From contig NC_079483.1 in NCBI RefSeq assembly GCF_026230105.1, positions 15,245,312-15,309,311 of the forward strand: a stretch of DNA of 64,000 nucleotides. Direction: 5' to 3'. The notes under the pieces were generated by a model that did not search any database, was not told the DNA's origin, and saw nothing but the letters and a program-made list of their open reading frames with translations. The position numbers and the translations under genes were made by a program. Shown in pieces: positions 13,524 through 25,599 of the stretch; within the stretch, counting starts at the first letter, position 1; the number at the start of each line of letters is the position of its first letter. This DNA is from Diorhabda sublineata (lineage: Eukaryota > Arthropoda > Insecta > Coleoptera > Chrysomelidae).

Positions 13524-13850
13524 TACAGGGTGTTTCTATATTCTACCACAGAGAGATCTCAATAAATGATTCCTTTTAATGTAGAAATAGGAACTCTCAC
13601 GGGGCCTAGTTGCTGAGATATAGAGTGTTGAAAATTTTAAATCAAAATGAAAAATTTGTCATAAATCAAGAACGCCTTCAAATTTTTGCTTCAAATTTGA
13701 TGTATGCTCTTTTATAAAGTATAATATTTTGACATAAACAAAGTTTGGGAGAATATAACCAGTGGCGCGCTGTCAGGGTTAGTTGTCACTTTTATCTCCC
13801 TATTTTTTACGCCACTGGAGCAAATTCTTTTTTTAATTCTATTTTAAATT
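13524..13850. mobile_element. TACAGGGTG-type element fragment
   Basis: Starts with TACAGGGTGTTTC, the end motif shared by several short elements in this window, and continues into non-coding AT-rich sequence. A GCCACTGG motif near 13815 is inverted relative to CCAGTGGCG near 13762, giving a small internal stem. The right boundary could not be found, so the end given is approximate. Confidence 0.4.
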
Positions 13851-14578
13851 GCTTGATTATTTTCAGTTAAAAAACTGAAAACCTTTTAAGGAGCTAAAAT
13901 GAACGATGTTGTAGAAATTTGCCTCTAAAAAAAGTCTGCAAGCACGTAAGTAATTCACAAATTAATGAATTATTCATTTCGAATAATGATTAAGCGTAAG
14001 TAGTTCAAAACAAATGAAAATTATTAATTTATCTCCACAAATCCGGCTTTTGAGTATATGTTTAATTGAGTATTGAAAAAATTGCCAGATGATTTGCTCG
14101 GTTGTAAGTATCTGTAAAATGGATGGAAAGTTGCTAAGACGGCTGGTCGATCTTCCAAATCTAATTCCTAAGGAAAATATTCTTATAAATTATTTTGTAA
14201 AGTCAGGCATTTATAATAAAATATCATGATACAAGTCATTTCATATATATATTTCCTCAATTACAAATGCTTAATTGTTTAATTACAATACTTAATAATT
14301 TTTTTCCATTAATTAATCGTTCGTCTTCAAAAAAAATCTCATCCCTCGAAATTACATCATCGTCCTCTACACTTTCTTCGCTCTCTAGAAAATAAATTAT
14401 TATAAATACGTGAAATCAGACATAAATGTTCATACTTGTAACAGCAAATCATTTGGCAATTTTTTTTTAACTCAAAATTGTCTAATTGAAAATATACTCG
14501 AAAACCATTTTTTTAAATAAAAAATTTGCAAAAAACAATGGATATCGTTGCAAGCACTTTTCGATACTCACACAAAAT

Positions 14579-14641
14579 ACAGGGTGATTAATTTGAAAAA
14601 AACCGAGAAAATGATTAATTAGTATTCCTATTCACCCTGTA
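14579..14641. mobile_element. 63-bp foldback element with TACAGGGTGA ends
   Basis: TACAGGGTGA at 14579-14588 faces its inverted copy TCACCCTGTA at 14632-14641, an exact 10-bp terminal inverted repeat. The inner arms (ATTAATT) also pair partly. Too short to encode anything; a miniature inverted-repeat element or the fused ends of one. Confidence 0.6.
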
Positions 14642-14746
14642 TTAGATTCAATGAACATGAACGAAATAAATAATTTACAGAATTTTAACTAATTAATCGA
14701 TTGCTTTGGCTGCAACAGATCTTCATTTTTAATTTCTTTTACATCA

Positions 14747-15060
14747 TACAGGGTATTCAATTTGTTGGTATTTTTATTGAAAATTGGTTATAACTTTTAA
14801 AACAGAGACAGAGAGACATGATTTATTGTCAAAAAATTGTTACAATTTGTAGAAAAGCTTGTATAAACTGAAAAATAAACATAAAAATAACTAAATAAAG
14901 ATATAAATAAAATAAAATAATTCCACATATGCATCGTATATGATTGTAAATAATTTCAAAATGTGATGATGGCTATAATCTCTCAAATTTTCAAATTGAC
15001 ATCTCAAACGACAAAGGAGGCACTCAACTTTTTCACACCAATTACATCAATCACCCTGTA
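14747..15060. mobile_element. MITE-like element with TACAGGGTR ends
   Basis: TACAGGGTA at 14747 and the inverted end TCACCCTGTA finishing at 15060 enclose 314 bp of AT-rich non-coding DNA. The shared end motif places it with the other TACAGGG elements here. Pairing of these two particular ends is inferred from spacing and orientation. Confidence 0.5.
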
Positions 15061-16110
15061 TATTGGTTTTGTTACTTGACGAGCCATTATTTTGTAGTGC
15101 GCAACTGTACTAACTGCTTGGAATAACCAATTACTCAGGAATTATTGCAGGTAAGTACCTGATGTTTATTGCAGTCCTGGCGCAATATATTTGAAGGAAC
15201 ATCCTGAATCCATATTTACCAAATATGGAATCATTGCAGATTATATCAGTCCCATAAGTTTTCTCATATGGCAGGCAGGCCCATGGCAATACTATTCCGG
15301 TTACGTTTGGGTACCGTCTCGTATAATCAGCGATGTCCTTTATAATATGAAATCTATTTTTCAAATAAAAATGTTTTTATTTTGTCTTCAATAAATCTGT
15401 CGCAAAGTGGGTATTTTCAAAATATACCTTAATGCTTAAGCCGAAATAATCTCTTCACTTCATCCTTATAAGGTATGAGGGGAAAATGAAGCGTATAGAA
15501 TGAATTTTTACGGGATCTAGTTGGAACGCTACTGTTTCTATTAAGATACACACATTCTAGTACTTTGGAATGAAATCCTGGGGCTAGAAGTGATTTAGGA
15601 TTGTTGTCATAACTACAAGTACATCTGAGAGACGGGAAAAGGGGTTTGATAAAGTGTAGAGCTTTTTAACGAGAAGCGAGATGAAGGATCGCAACTTGAT
15701 ACATGAAACGTGTAAGAACTATGAAAGTACAATTTGATTTATGTTCGTCTGCCTCTATTTATAAATATTTATGAGCAGATTCATATTAAATCCTAACAAG
15801 ATGTTAAGTTAAGTCCATTTCTGAGAAAAAATCTATTTCAAATAATTAGGGACAGTTCATTTCGATTATCGCTTGATTCTATATCGAATGGTACCCTTAC
15901 TTTTGAAGACGACCTTCCAGTAAATGGAATTACAGAATTTATTAGATCTTCTATGCTTTAATAGACAGAATCGTTTCAGATCTTCAATAACAAGAACAAA
16001 CCTATTCAACATTTATATCTAATTTGTTGATCAAGTAGCTTTAAAAAGTTTTTTGAGATCACCTTATCACTTCATTTGTATTTTATGAGTAGAAAATTAA
16101 AAATATTCTC
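15061..16110. other. No recognisable gene
   Basis: Overlapping open frames on opposite strands at 15131-15394 (77 and 67 codons) have no recognisable motif. Nothing else can be supported. Confidence 0.45.
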
Positions 16111-16111
16111 A

Positions 16112-16175
16112 AAAGAAATAATCTGATGAAGTTAAATCCTGTATCCACGCAGGCCATTCAACTCCTCAACCTCTT
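16112..16175 (-). pseudogene. Small Tc1/mariner-superfamily transposase fragment
   Basis: The minus strand reads GVEWPAWIQDLTSSDYFF, which corresponds to the conserved block around the third catalytic residue (EWPARSPDLTPLDFFLW-like) of an insect Tc1/mariner-superfamily transposase. One stop lies just upstream and the frame closes just downstream. Only this block can be recognised; flanking sequence on both sides has decayed. Confidence 0.55.
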
Positions 16176-16544
16176 CTAGAAGCATGTAAATGCAAGACAT
16201 TATAGTGAACCCAACGCTTGGCTTCCTAAAATTGATCTAAGTAATGTAAAATTAAAAAAAATTGTTTGATAGGGTTCACACCTGCTAGAAGTGATGTATT
16301 TATAGTATTTAGGTAATGATGAGACAAATCAACAAATATTTGAGGCCCTAGAATTGGTGTAAACACCATGAGAATTAATCTTCCGAAAATACAAGACTGA
16401 TCTGTATATGTTATATATTATTGGGAAGGACGATGGAAAAAACTTTACTCATAATATTTGGAGAAAGAGTCACCAGGGATAAGTAGAAACCTCACGTGGA
16501 AAGTGATCAAATTTGTTCAGTTCAACTTAGAAAGGAGTTATCCC

Positions 16545-16870
16545 TATACATTCATTAGAGCTCTGAGCTCCAATGTCATAAGATCCAAGCTGGTTTGAGA
16601 GTACCTGGACAATTTAGGTCAAAATAATGAAGTTATGATCCAAGGAGTTCTAGGAGTGAAAGGGAATGAAATAGCAGTTAGACTTCCTAAAGTAGGAGCG
16701 GATAAAACTTTTGTAAGACCTCAAACCTTCTGTGAAACAGGCCAATAAAGAAAACACTATAAAAGCGTGTTGATAGGAAAGAATCAGTTATTGGAAAAAT
16801 CTAGTGGAGATAAACTGAGGAGCTATAACCAAAGAAGACAAAATTACTTGAAATAGCTCAGATAATAATG
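16545..16870 (+). pseudogene. LINE ORF2 fragment, RNase H domain
   Basis: In one plus frame starting at 16557 the sequence reads RALSSNVIRSKLV, a stop where Trp is usual, then LDNLGQNNEV, GVKGNEIAVRLPKVGADK and FVRPQTFC, closing at a stop near 16749. This is the last part of the RNase H domain carried by Jockey/R1-type non-LTR retrotransposons, with the GNEIAD-like motif changed to GNEIAV. The frame after the stop (to about 16870) has lysine-rich remnants consistent with the region after RNase H. No upstream reverse transcriptase is present, so it is a fragment. Confidence 0.65.
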
Positions 16871-17099
16871 ATAAAAAAACAGGTAAGGACCCAGCCAACG
16901 TCACGGAGAGTTAACGCTTATAAGAGTGGATTTCCACAAAAACATTCGACAATACAACAAGTTCAGTGACTTTGATTGATGTTATTCCTTGATGTTTGTG
17001 AGGCACTTGACAAGATTTGGTAAAATTCAAAGCACATTTCCTCCACATTATTTCTCGCTTCTGAACATTTGACAATTGCATCTGGGGTACCTTGGGGAA

Positions 17100-18225
17100 G
17101 TGTACATACATACTATATATATGCTATATATATGCTACATATATATCACATTTTTCATAGTTTCCAACGTTGATCGTAGCTTAATTCTTTGTTAAATTGT
17201 GCGTAAATATTCAAACATAAAATTTTTTAATTTAATGCCAATAAATTAGTGCAAATTATAATTGTTAGTATAACCAATTATTGATAAATTACTAGAATTA
17301 CTAGTAATATTCCCAATGTCAACCTATCTCAAACTGCAGTTGAGTTAGTGGCATCTGCTTTAGACGTATGGAACAATATTTCTTAAGAAACCATCAATCG
17401 CTGTCAACAGTGTCAACATATTAATGAAAAAATACGGAAACATTACATTTTTACTATTTGTAGAATTATTTCTGAGGATCTATGCATAATTTTATGCAGA
17501 ATTATAAGTCTCAAACGAGATTTGAATTTTTGAAATTATTTTTTATCCATAAAACTGTTTAAATATACTATAAATATCGATTTTTAAATCGCAGTTGTTA
17601 CTATACAGAAATTAGATTAAATCATCTATTTAGGTCATCATATGAAAAATGATTCTTCACTACAGACTTCTGATACTCAAAGTAAAACAGTCTTCAGATA
17701 ACCATCAATTTTGTAATGCTCTTTATACTTTACCACAGTTTTTCAGATTTTTTCTTATCTTAACTCTCAGAAATAAATGGGTATAAGAATGTTTACTTTA
17801 ACGAATTTCTTCATTAAAAATAACACCAATTAACTAAATTTCAAGGTTGGTATTGGAAAAAAGTTCGTTGATACGAGGGATGTCCGAAATGTTTCAAACC
17901 TCAACCTCAATGTAAATTGGGAAATATATTTGCCCATACCTGGGGAGTTTTTCACTAAAATTTCAGCCATTTTTCTAAAAATAGAGAAAATTGAGCGTTG
18001 ACATATATATAATGCATCTAAATGTTTTTGATTTTAGGTCTCTTCTGTTTTAAAATTATCTTGTTTTCAATAATTTTTGAAATATTGATAAAAAATTGAC
18101 GTTTCAACTCAACTTCAGTCTTTACCAAAAGATGATGAGAAATTGCATTAACGAACCATAGATAAAGATTCAAAAATGTTTGGAACGGAATCTAATACAG
18201 GAAAAAGGGAATTTTTAGAAATGGT
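17100..18225. other. AT-rich stretch with a short TATATG-type microsatellite
   Basis: An imperfect TATATATGC/TATATG repeat occupies about 17111-17152. The rest has no readable coding motif. Confidence 0.5.
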
Positions 18226-18227
18226 TC

Positions 18228-18605
18228 CTTGGACTTGTCATAACCAATTATGGAGATGTAGAAGGCGAGGTGAGAGAACAAGTAGCTAGAGCAAATAAGG
18301 TTGTGGGATATCTTTAGAATGTACATAAGACATAAGACAAGGAACAAAGGCTCGAATTTACAGAGCAACAATCAGACCTATAATGACCGGTACGTCAGAA
18401 ACAAGGCCAGATCTCAAGAAAAACACAGAGAAAGAAGCGAAAACATCAGAAGATCAGAAGATAACATTAATGCATGGGTATCACAGTGTAAGAAACAATA
18501 TAACCAACGAATAAGATACGATGGAGTGGTAAAAATAGCAAAGAATAAATCTCCAATTGGAATTGGTGTTGAGGTCGATCACGAGAGTAGTGAAGTGATA
18601 ATTTA
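18228..18605 (+). pseudogene. LINE ORF2 fragment, region downstream of reverse transcriptase
   Basis: The first frame (18228-18318) reads YGDVEGEVREQVARANKVVG. After a shift, TKARIYRATIRPIM and TSETRPD follow, and after another shift RSENIRRSEDNINAWV and YDGVVKIAKNKSPIG close at a stop at 18605. This order is the C-terminal part of a very common class of insect non-LTR retrotransposon ORF2 proteins (endonuclease-reverse-transcriptase). The section between the two last motifs is shortened. Two or more frameshifts make it a relic. The longest single open frame, 101 codons from 18301, is partly out of frame with the ancestral protein. Confidence 0.7.
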
Positions 18606-18619
18606 GAGCGAGGTATATA

Positions 18620-19150
18620 TCGAAGAAGGAAAAAGCCTATTATGGAAAAAAAGAAGACTTTACCTCACGTTCAATGATTTTTCATTATTGGTTACAGTCT
18701 TTCTTCGGTCATCTTTAGTCCAATTTTTAGTACTTTTAAAAAAATTAATCATCCGTCAAACTGCAGTTAATTGTATTACAATAACTTCTCGAATTGTGGG
18801 GTACAGCGGCTTTAATCGAAATTTCTACCCTGTATAACTAATACACTCTTAAATACAAATTTATCACCAGAGAGTATATAAAAACAGTGACAGATGAAAT
18901 AACCAACTATGCAAAGACAGTTAACCGCAGACTATACGCAGACTATATGAACATCGGAATGAACCAACTACAGGAGCAACCCCAACACTGAAGATTAAAC
19001 CGACACTTACCAACTGATTTAGTGAATATATTTTAAGCCCGATTCCCGAAAATACAAGTGTTTTTAATTCCAAGTGATAAGTGATTTTAAAACATGATTA
19101 CTACGGTTAAATATCAAGGGATATTTTACCTACGAGTCATTCTAATGTAA
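18620..19150. other. No recognisable gene
   Basis: AT-rich sequence between the LINE fragment and the recombinase element; no readable motif. Confidence 0.45.
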
Positions 19151-19151
19151 T

Positions 19152-19248
19152 AGTATATTACTTAACAAGAGTTGTAAGCAACGCACGAAGTGAAACATAA
19201 ATTTCAAGAGTGCGTAATGGGCCTACAACTCGTGTAACGTACTATACT
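19152..19248. repeat. 97-bp near-palindrome beside the recombinase remnant
   Basis: The left arm begins AGTATATTACTTAACAAGAG and the reverse complement of the right arm begins AGTATAGTACGTTACACGAG. Both continue GTTGTA, and further in ACGCAC and TGAAA pair again around a centre near 19199. It abuts the 12-bp inverted repeat that bounds the recombinase remnant on this side. Confidence 0.8.
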
Positions 19249-20184
19249 TTTTCTACGCCTATTCATTTTCAACTATTGAATAAAAAACTTATAATAGGTG
19301 TTAATTCGATTGAAAAAATATTGTAAATCGTTTGTGCCTTATTATTTAATGGTGATAAACGGTTATTTTTAATTGTACTACGGCTCGGTACATCAGAAGA
19401 CGAAGATTGGGAATTGGTAGTTGCTTCCGATATTCGTAATGCGTTGTCATTTTTATTTTTAAGAGATTGATTCACATAGCCATCCGCTATCACTTACTGC
19501 ATCAACCAACATAGTGGTTGATGATCTCCTAAAACAATGGCCGGTATATTGCTTTGGTCCCGGCAGCTCAAGATTTTCAGCAATTTTACGTGGTGCATTA
19601 CCGATTGTGTTTATCCCCACAACTTGTTTTAATTTAACGTTATGCTTGTGTCGCTAATCCATAAATTTTAGATAGATAATTTCGTACCTTTCTGTGGATT
19701 TTAGTGGTAACAAATTATGTGTGGCAGCTTGTTGAGCTTTTTCTAAATTATCCGGTGAAGCTCTCATAATTTCATCACTTTCGCTACTATTTTCGGATAC
19801 AATCATATTTTGTTCAAGAAATTGACCATATAAATGACATGACATTTATTTTCATAGCATGCTACTTAAGAAAACGTGTCCTATTTTTAAAGAAATTGCA
19901 TAATGTGTTGCCTACATTCAGGGGCATTACTCTTTCAATCCTAATTATATGTCGCTAATGGTAAATGTTTTTTAATATACCAAATTTGTGTAAATAGACC
20001 AAATAAAGTCTTACGTAAATAAAAATTTGATTGTAATTTAATTAAACCAAGAAGTTACAGTTTTCTTCTCAAAACGCACGTGTATGTTAAGAGATCTCAT
20101 TACATGCATGTTATTGTTACATATCATTTACAAGGAGTGTTTACAGTGCGATTTTTTACGTTTACAGACGTGGGCGTAGAAAAA
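19248..20184 (-). mobile_element. Deleted tyrosine-recombinase element (KIAA1958/Crypton-like) bounded by 12-bp inverted repeats
   Basis: TTTTTCTACGCC (19248-19259) and GGCGTAGAAAAA (20173-20184) are exact inverted copies and enclose a minus-strand recombinase remnant. The segment is about 0.9 kb, far too short for a complete element. Strand follows the recombinase gene. Whether the 12-bp repeats are the true element ends is inference from their position. Confidence 0.6.
19269..19845 (-). pseudogene. Internally deleted tyrosine recombinase (KIAA1958/Crypton-like)
   Basis: On the minus strand the N-terminus (ATG at 19845) has acidic sequence, then LEKAQQAATHNLLPLKST and RYEIIYLKFMD, the usual start of the core-binding domain in insect KIAA1958-like recombinases. 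A break near 19654 is followed directly by the end of the catalytic domain: GNAPRKIAENLELPG, QYTGHCFRRSSTTMLVDA, then ADGYVNQSLKNK and a Ser-rich tail ending near 19269. The GHxxR motif (GHCFR) that holds a catalytic His-Arg pair is kept, but the middle (first Arg and most of the fold) is missing. Such enzymes cut and rejoin DNA through a tyrosine. The copy is non-functional. Confidence 0.75.
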
Positions 20185-20189
20185 ATCAT

Positions 20190-21640
20190 TTACTTATAGT
20201 ATGTTTGTAAACAAATTATATATAAGTAGAAACATTCTTAATGGATTTATGGAAATATTACAAAAAGATGTTAATTATTTTCAGAAAGATATCGAGACAC
20301 ACACTGTATGAACAAATATCTGGAGAAAAACTAAATTAAATCAAGTTTCTTGGATGAACAAACTTACGTCTAAAACTAATAAAAAAATACCCCATTAAAA
20401 ACGTCACAGACTGTGAGAAATATGCCCATTTCCCCTATTTTTTTTCAGTTCATATCTCTTTTCCTTGCTTCTTCTTCTAAGATTCAGATTATCCAAGAAA
20501 ACTTTCCCTCTTAGATATTAAGATAATATTACAACTTTCACTTGACGCCAACGCAATTCCTACTCGTTTAACAGCCCAACTAAGAACGACAGTATAAGTT
20601 TTTTTCTCCAGCCCAAGTGATCTGTTTTTAACTCTCTACGATAAAGACCAAAGGACTCGAAATAAAAAAAAGTTAAGGGATTGTTCCGAACTTGACTATT
20701 GAAAATGGAAACAAAAGAGTCTGAAATACAACAACGCAAAATAAATTGACTAAATGAAGGTTATTCGTCTCACGTTTTCTGAATCGTAAATCCACAGTTT
20801 CATTTAGAAATATGCTTTACTCAATTAATCCATTAACTACACATATATTTTCAACCCTTATCCTACTCATTCGGAATATCATTCCAGAACAACTTTAACT
20901 ATAAATTACCAAAACCATCGGAGAGACACACACATTTTCTCCATACCTACCATTTTCTACGGAGAAAGTGAATTTGAATGCGAAATAGGTCGTTACTGTT
21001 ATCATATGTTCCGAAAAAGATACGTGCCGTTTGTGAATATCCAACCAATGATATAGGAAACCGTCGATCAGTAGCGTATACAAAATCTCATTTGAATAAT
21101 CCACTACAAAATAAATAGGAATGTCAGTGACTCAACCATTCAAATTTACCTGTCACGTTTTCGCCGCTCACATGTATTGGAGATTGAATAATAAGCTTGT
21201 CTTTCAGTAGAATTGTCTATTCATTCAATACTGATGCAAAAATACAAAAAGAAATTTTTACAGATAATAGAAGTGTTTTGGATTTTTGACATTAATTTGA
21301 AAATAACTGTAACGGTGTAATGAATCTTCTTAACCTTTTCAGAAATAAATATTTTGAACATTTTCACTAAATCTGAATTGCGTAATTAGGAAATAATTGG
21401 TTGTTACTTATGGCTTATTTTATTTAGAATTTTCATTTTAATATTGAATATAAAAAATATATTGAGATATATTGAGCTGTGAATACACTGAAATTTCAAT
21501 AAAGGACGTATTTTGTATTCACATTTCTGTAGCACAAAAAACATTTTATATTACATTGGTCCCATATACTAGTAGAAAGAATGCCTAAAACTAAGTCCGT
21601 TATGAAGAAAGTCAATCAATACATCGTGTGACTGACACAC
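20190..21640. other. No recognisable gene
   Basis: AT-rich; a 69-codon minus frame at 20895-21104 has no recognisable motif. Confidence 0.45.
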
Positions 21641-22578
21641 AGATGGCGCTGCCATTGTCAAATCTATATGACGTTTATGAAGTACCAACTTTCAAAAGAC
21701 TATGACATGACATTTCGATTAATCAGAAAAAAGTGACAGTCATTTAAGAAAAGCTACTTTGTTATTTTCAAAACAATGGATTCAAAACAATTTCGTGTGT
21801 TATCCTTGCTTCTTGATGAAAAAAAAAATACTGTGCCAGCTCACCAATAGATTCAAAAGTATTATCAGTTCTCTGCTCCATTGAAAAGAACTATTTTTTA
21901 TTGGTTTGCTAAATTTAAACGTGATCGTACAGACACCGATGATGGTGAACGTTCTGGTCGTCCAATTGAGGTAGTTACACCAGAAAACATAAACAAACTC
22001 CACAAATTTGTTCTATCTAATAGCAAATTGAAATTGCGTGAGATAGCTAAGGCCGTAAAGATATCAGAAGGCAGTGTGTTAACAATTATGCCTGACATTT
22101 GACCAAAAGAACTCTTTTTTAAAAGTGCGTGCCGCATTTACTCATAGTCGATCAAAATCAACAACGTGCAGTTGATGAATCAGAGCAGTGTTTGGTCATG
22201 TTTACACCTAATAAATCAAATTTTTGCGTCGATATGTGACAATGGATGGAACAAGTCCACTGCAGCCGGTGAACCACGTCCGATGCGCATGGAATATTGT
22301 TCATCGACTGTCTTCAAAAAAGAGATACAATCAATAACGAATACTTCATAGAGTTGTTGGATCCTTTGAATGCAAAAATAGCCTTATATGTCGAAGAACA
22401 AACCACTGTTTCACCAAGACAATGCAACTTTTCCAGCAGATTTTTGGACACGAAACTTCTTAGGTCTTGGAGAACCAGAGTGTCGCCATTACATCGATTG
22501 TTGCTTTGTTTCTGGATCGTAGAAAAGTCGGTTTCGCGTATCAGCATTCAATTAAACTATCCACACTTGTACTATTGA
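21641..22578 (+). pseudogene. Mariner transposase relic with 5' leader
   Basis: The gene starts at ATG 21777 (MDSKQFRVLSLLL) after a leader beginning about 21641 with CAGATGGCGCTGCCATTG, a sequence I recognise near the 5' end of mariner elements. It continues FYWFAKFKRD, GERSGRPIEV, NINKLHKFVL, KLKLREIAKAVKISEGSV: both helix-turn-helix units and the GRP linker are well kept. After a frameshift, DQNQQRAVDESEQCLVMF and NKSNFCVDM follow, then DCLQKRDTINNEYFIELLD and FHQDNATF, after which similarity fades near 22560. The second catalytic Asp (HQDNA) remains; the first block and the C-terminal third are lost or scrambled. Several stops interrupt it. Confidence 0.85.
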
Positions 22579-22579
22579 T

Positions 22580-24425
22580 ATTTCAACGAAAAATTACAGT
22601 TCAGTTTTAAAATTTTGTCATTTATTGATAAATTGTATGACTGTTGGCCGCTTACTCTTTCTCTGCCCATATGCCATATGAAACTCATCACTATCACACT
22701 AATTTACTCACAGTGATAGTTCAAAGAGCTGGTTTGAGGTGATACTGTTAATAATCAATTGAAATTGAAAATATTTAGGTATTTATAAGTACTCACCTTG
22801 TTGGATTGTTAGGAGAAGGAAAATATGTCCTCCCAGAATTCAAAAGGAAAAATTCAGCTTCCGGTTATTTAATTTCTTGCTCAGCTTTAATCAAATTACG
22901 ATGTGTCTCTGAATATATACTTGAAAATTTATTTATATCAGATAAAACAATTTTTAACAATAATTTGTTGGGGTGGATTAACAATGTCTTATTCAGTAAT
23001 GTGACCAAAATTAATGAAATTTAAGGATACAAATGTCCTCGGTATCATTAGAATTCTTCCAGCGCTAGAAGAAGGTTAAAACATCCAATTTCTTGCCTAT
23101 ATCAACATTTTCCTCAAATTAGAGGCAAATATTTGAGAAATCGACAGAAAATTATCCAATGGGAAATCTTTAATGACTTCATTTTGTTACGAAAATGTTG
23201 TAAATTTCAGAATTACTCTTTCTTAGTCTTAATTGAGAATTAGAGTTCAACTGCCTCTTCAAGGACAAATATAGTGATTAATTCAGCACATTTCAATCAT
23301 TACGTCTATTTTTGGAACGAACTTTCTATAATTATATTGTTTTTTATGAGTGAAATAAGGAAATAAATGTATAAGGTAATTTTGAGGGAATAAACTACAG
23401 GAAATAAATATAAATTAACTGGAAAAACTGCACGGTTTAATTGGATATTATCGCGTTAGTGGAATATTGCCAAAATGTACTATTTTTGTGTCATGTTTAT
23501 ATTTCAGTTCTATAGTTCGAATTATAATAATAACAAATGTTATTCAATAATTTTAACAAACCTAAAAAATGCCAAAATCGGCGGAGTCATATTATTGATC
23601 AGTAGAATGATTGGATGATATATGCATAAGAAGTTTGAGTACTATTTTATTCTAAATGCGATTAACGTTTTTATTCGTAAGAGCATGTTTCTTTGAATGA
23701 AAGAATGGAGTCTATACAGAACCAAAACTCAAAAAAACTTTTGAATGCATTACAATTAACTTAGTATCGCAACGTTTCTCGGGTGTGAATGAAATTGTAT
23801 TAAAAACTTCACTACTCTACACAATCTTACAAACAAACTTTAATAACGAACACTTCACTTTAGATACATCTTTATCGACCGACATATATGCTTTTTAAAT
23901 AATTTCAGAGCATTGTATAGTTCTTCCAATATCAATTACAGATTATAAAAACCAGTTCGAAATACTTGCCGACAATTTTGTTTGAACCATCATAGGCATA
24001 GATACCTCATTTTATAAATTTGTTACTTTTATAAATGCTTTCAAAAATATCTATATCTTATGCGAGAAAGTATTCGTTGAAAGGCAATCGAATCGTTATA
24101 AATTGGAAGGCATTATACGCCGTTATTTAGACAGATGCACTTAATTGTAGTCCTACTTAGAACTTGTACAGAAATTATTATTATACATCGTTAGCTTGCT
24201 ACAACTCAATATTAAATTACAAAAGTCAATAGACAAGTAAAATGTACCTGCCTGTAAGGGCGTTTGGTTTAAACAGGGTACCAGACGTGAACGGAGCCCT
24301 TTTGTACTCCATCCATCCGTTTTTGAACGAAGGAAAATTAATTCTTTGTGAATAAAACAAAAGAAATAAACATTTCGATTCCAAAGTTTCTTTATAAATA
24401 ATCATGGTAGTCAGAATCGTCTGAA
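22580..24425. other. No recognisable gene
   Basis: A 72-codon plus frame at 22806-23024 has no known motif. The rest is AT-rich without visible repeats. Confidence 0.45.
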
Positions 24426-24429
24426 CTAG

Positions 24430-25090
24430 TTATCATTTGATTGAATCATGATGGGTTTTAAAGAGGGTGATACCACAAACTCCCTTTCTTATTTGATAAC
24501 ATGTTCGACCCAGTATTTCGAAAGCTCTTGACGGTCTGCTGCTAGAACTTTCTTTGCCTATATTAACTCCATAGGGTTGAATATCTAATAGTAAGGACGT
24601 AGTTTGAGAAGAGTATAACCCTGTTCTTTGCACAGCTTGTCAAAATAATAAATGTCCTCTAATTTTAGATCTTGAATAACAGTAAGCAATACTTTGTTGG
24701 GTTTTTTTACGACTGCTGACATAAATGCTAAAAATGGAGCTTTGTTACCACTACTATTTGATATCTTAAGGAGTTGCCGCGAGTGGTAGGATGCGTTGTC
24801 CATAACGATTATTGACTGTGGTGGAATGTTGGATAAAAGCTGTTCATTAAACCACTTTTCAAATAATTCTACTGTAATATCTTCATGATTATCAGCTGGG
24901 CAGTTTTTAATTTTTTCATCAGATATTAATAAAGCTATATACTATATATTATTATAATGCGTTTTCCTTTAGAACATGGCCCATTCAGACAGCAATTTTT
25001 ACTATTGTCAACCCAACCGAAATTTACTACATCGTGACTGTCAAACCATGTTTCATCTAGATAAATTATCTGTCAATTAAAACTTCGGAG
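24430..25090 (-). pseudogene. DDE transposase relic (IS630/Tc1/mariner superfamily)
   Basis: The minus strand reads IIYLDETWFDSHDVVNFGWV (first catalytic Asp), GKRIIIIY, then ENWFNEQLL-like sequence with KWFNEQLLSNIPPQSI, then VMDNASYHSR (second catalytic Asp). A helical region, KLEDIYYFDKLCKEQGY-like, follows, then LLKLRPYY, where the third acidic residue would follow in an NPIE-type motif. That last region is shifted out of frame (LNPYGVN-like remnants near 24580) and the usual C-terminus cannot be followed. N-terminal DNA-binding domains are not readable upstream of 25090. It is a truncated, non-functional copy related to transposases often found in insects. Confidence 0.75.
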
Positions 25091-25599
25091 ACTTTTATCT
25101 GGCGCAAATAATTTTCTATAAAATTGTTGCAGTAATATTGCTGAAATTATACTCCTATTATTGATTCTCAAGCAACTCCGTTTCGTTATGATCTAAGTCG
25201 ATGAAAATTCAAACACTTACTATGTTACTATCAATAAGGATCTACTTTGAAAAGAAAATAATAATTTGATATAATTTAGAGAACCATAACAAACAAAATT
25301 ATTGAAATTCTTGACTTGTTTCACATCATTTAATGTTTTTTTACATTGTTTGAAATGATACGTTTTTTAATCTATACTATAGAAAAGACTAACCAAATTA
25401 AACATGCTTGTATATCATTAACAGGTCGTAGGTTATTTGTATGAGAAGTTTTCAAAAAAAGTGAAAAAAATTCCAAAGCAGCTTCTTTAAGTGATGCAGT
25501 AGGTCGTGAAATGAGATCAAGTACCTATCTCGTTCGTTGGTTTCTACGTTGGCATTCACATTATATTATAATCGATATAGCAAGATGCTGACGAATATA

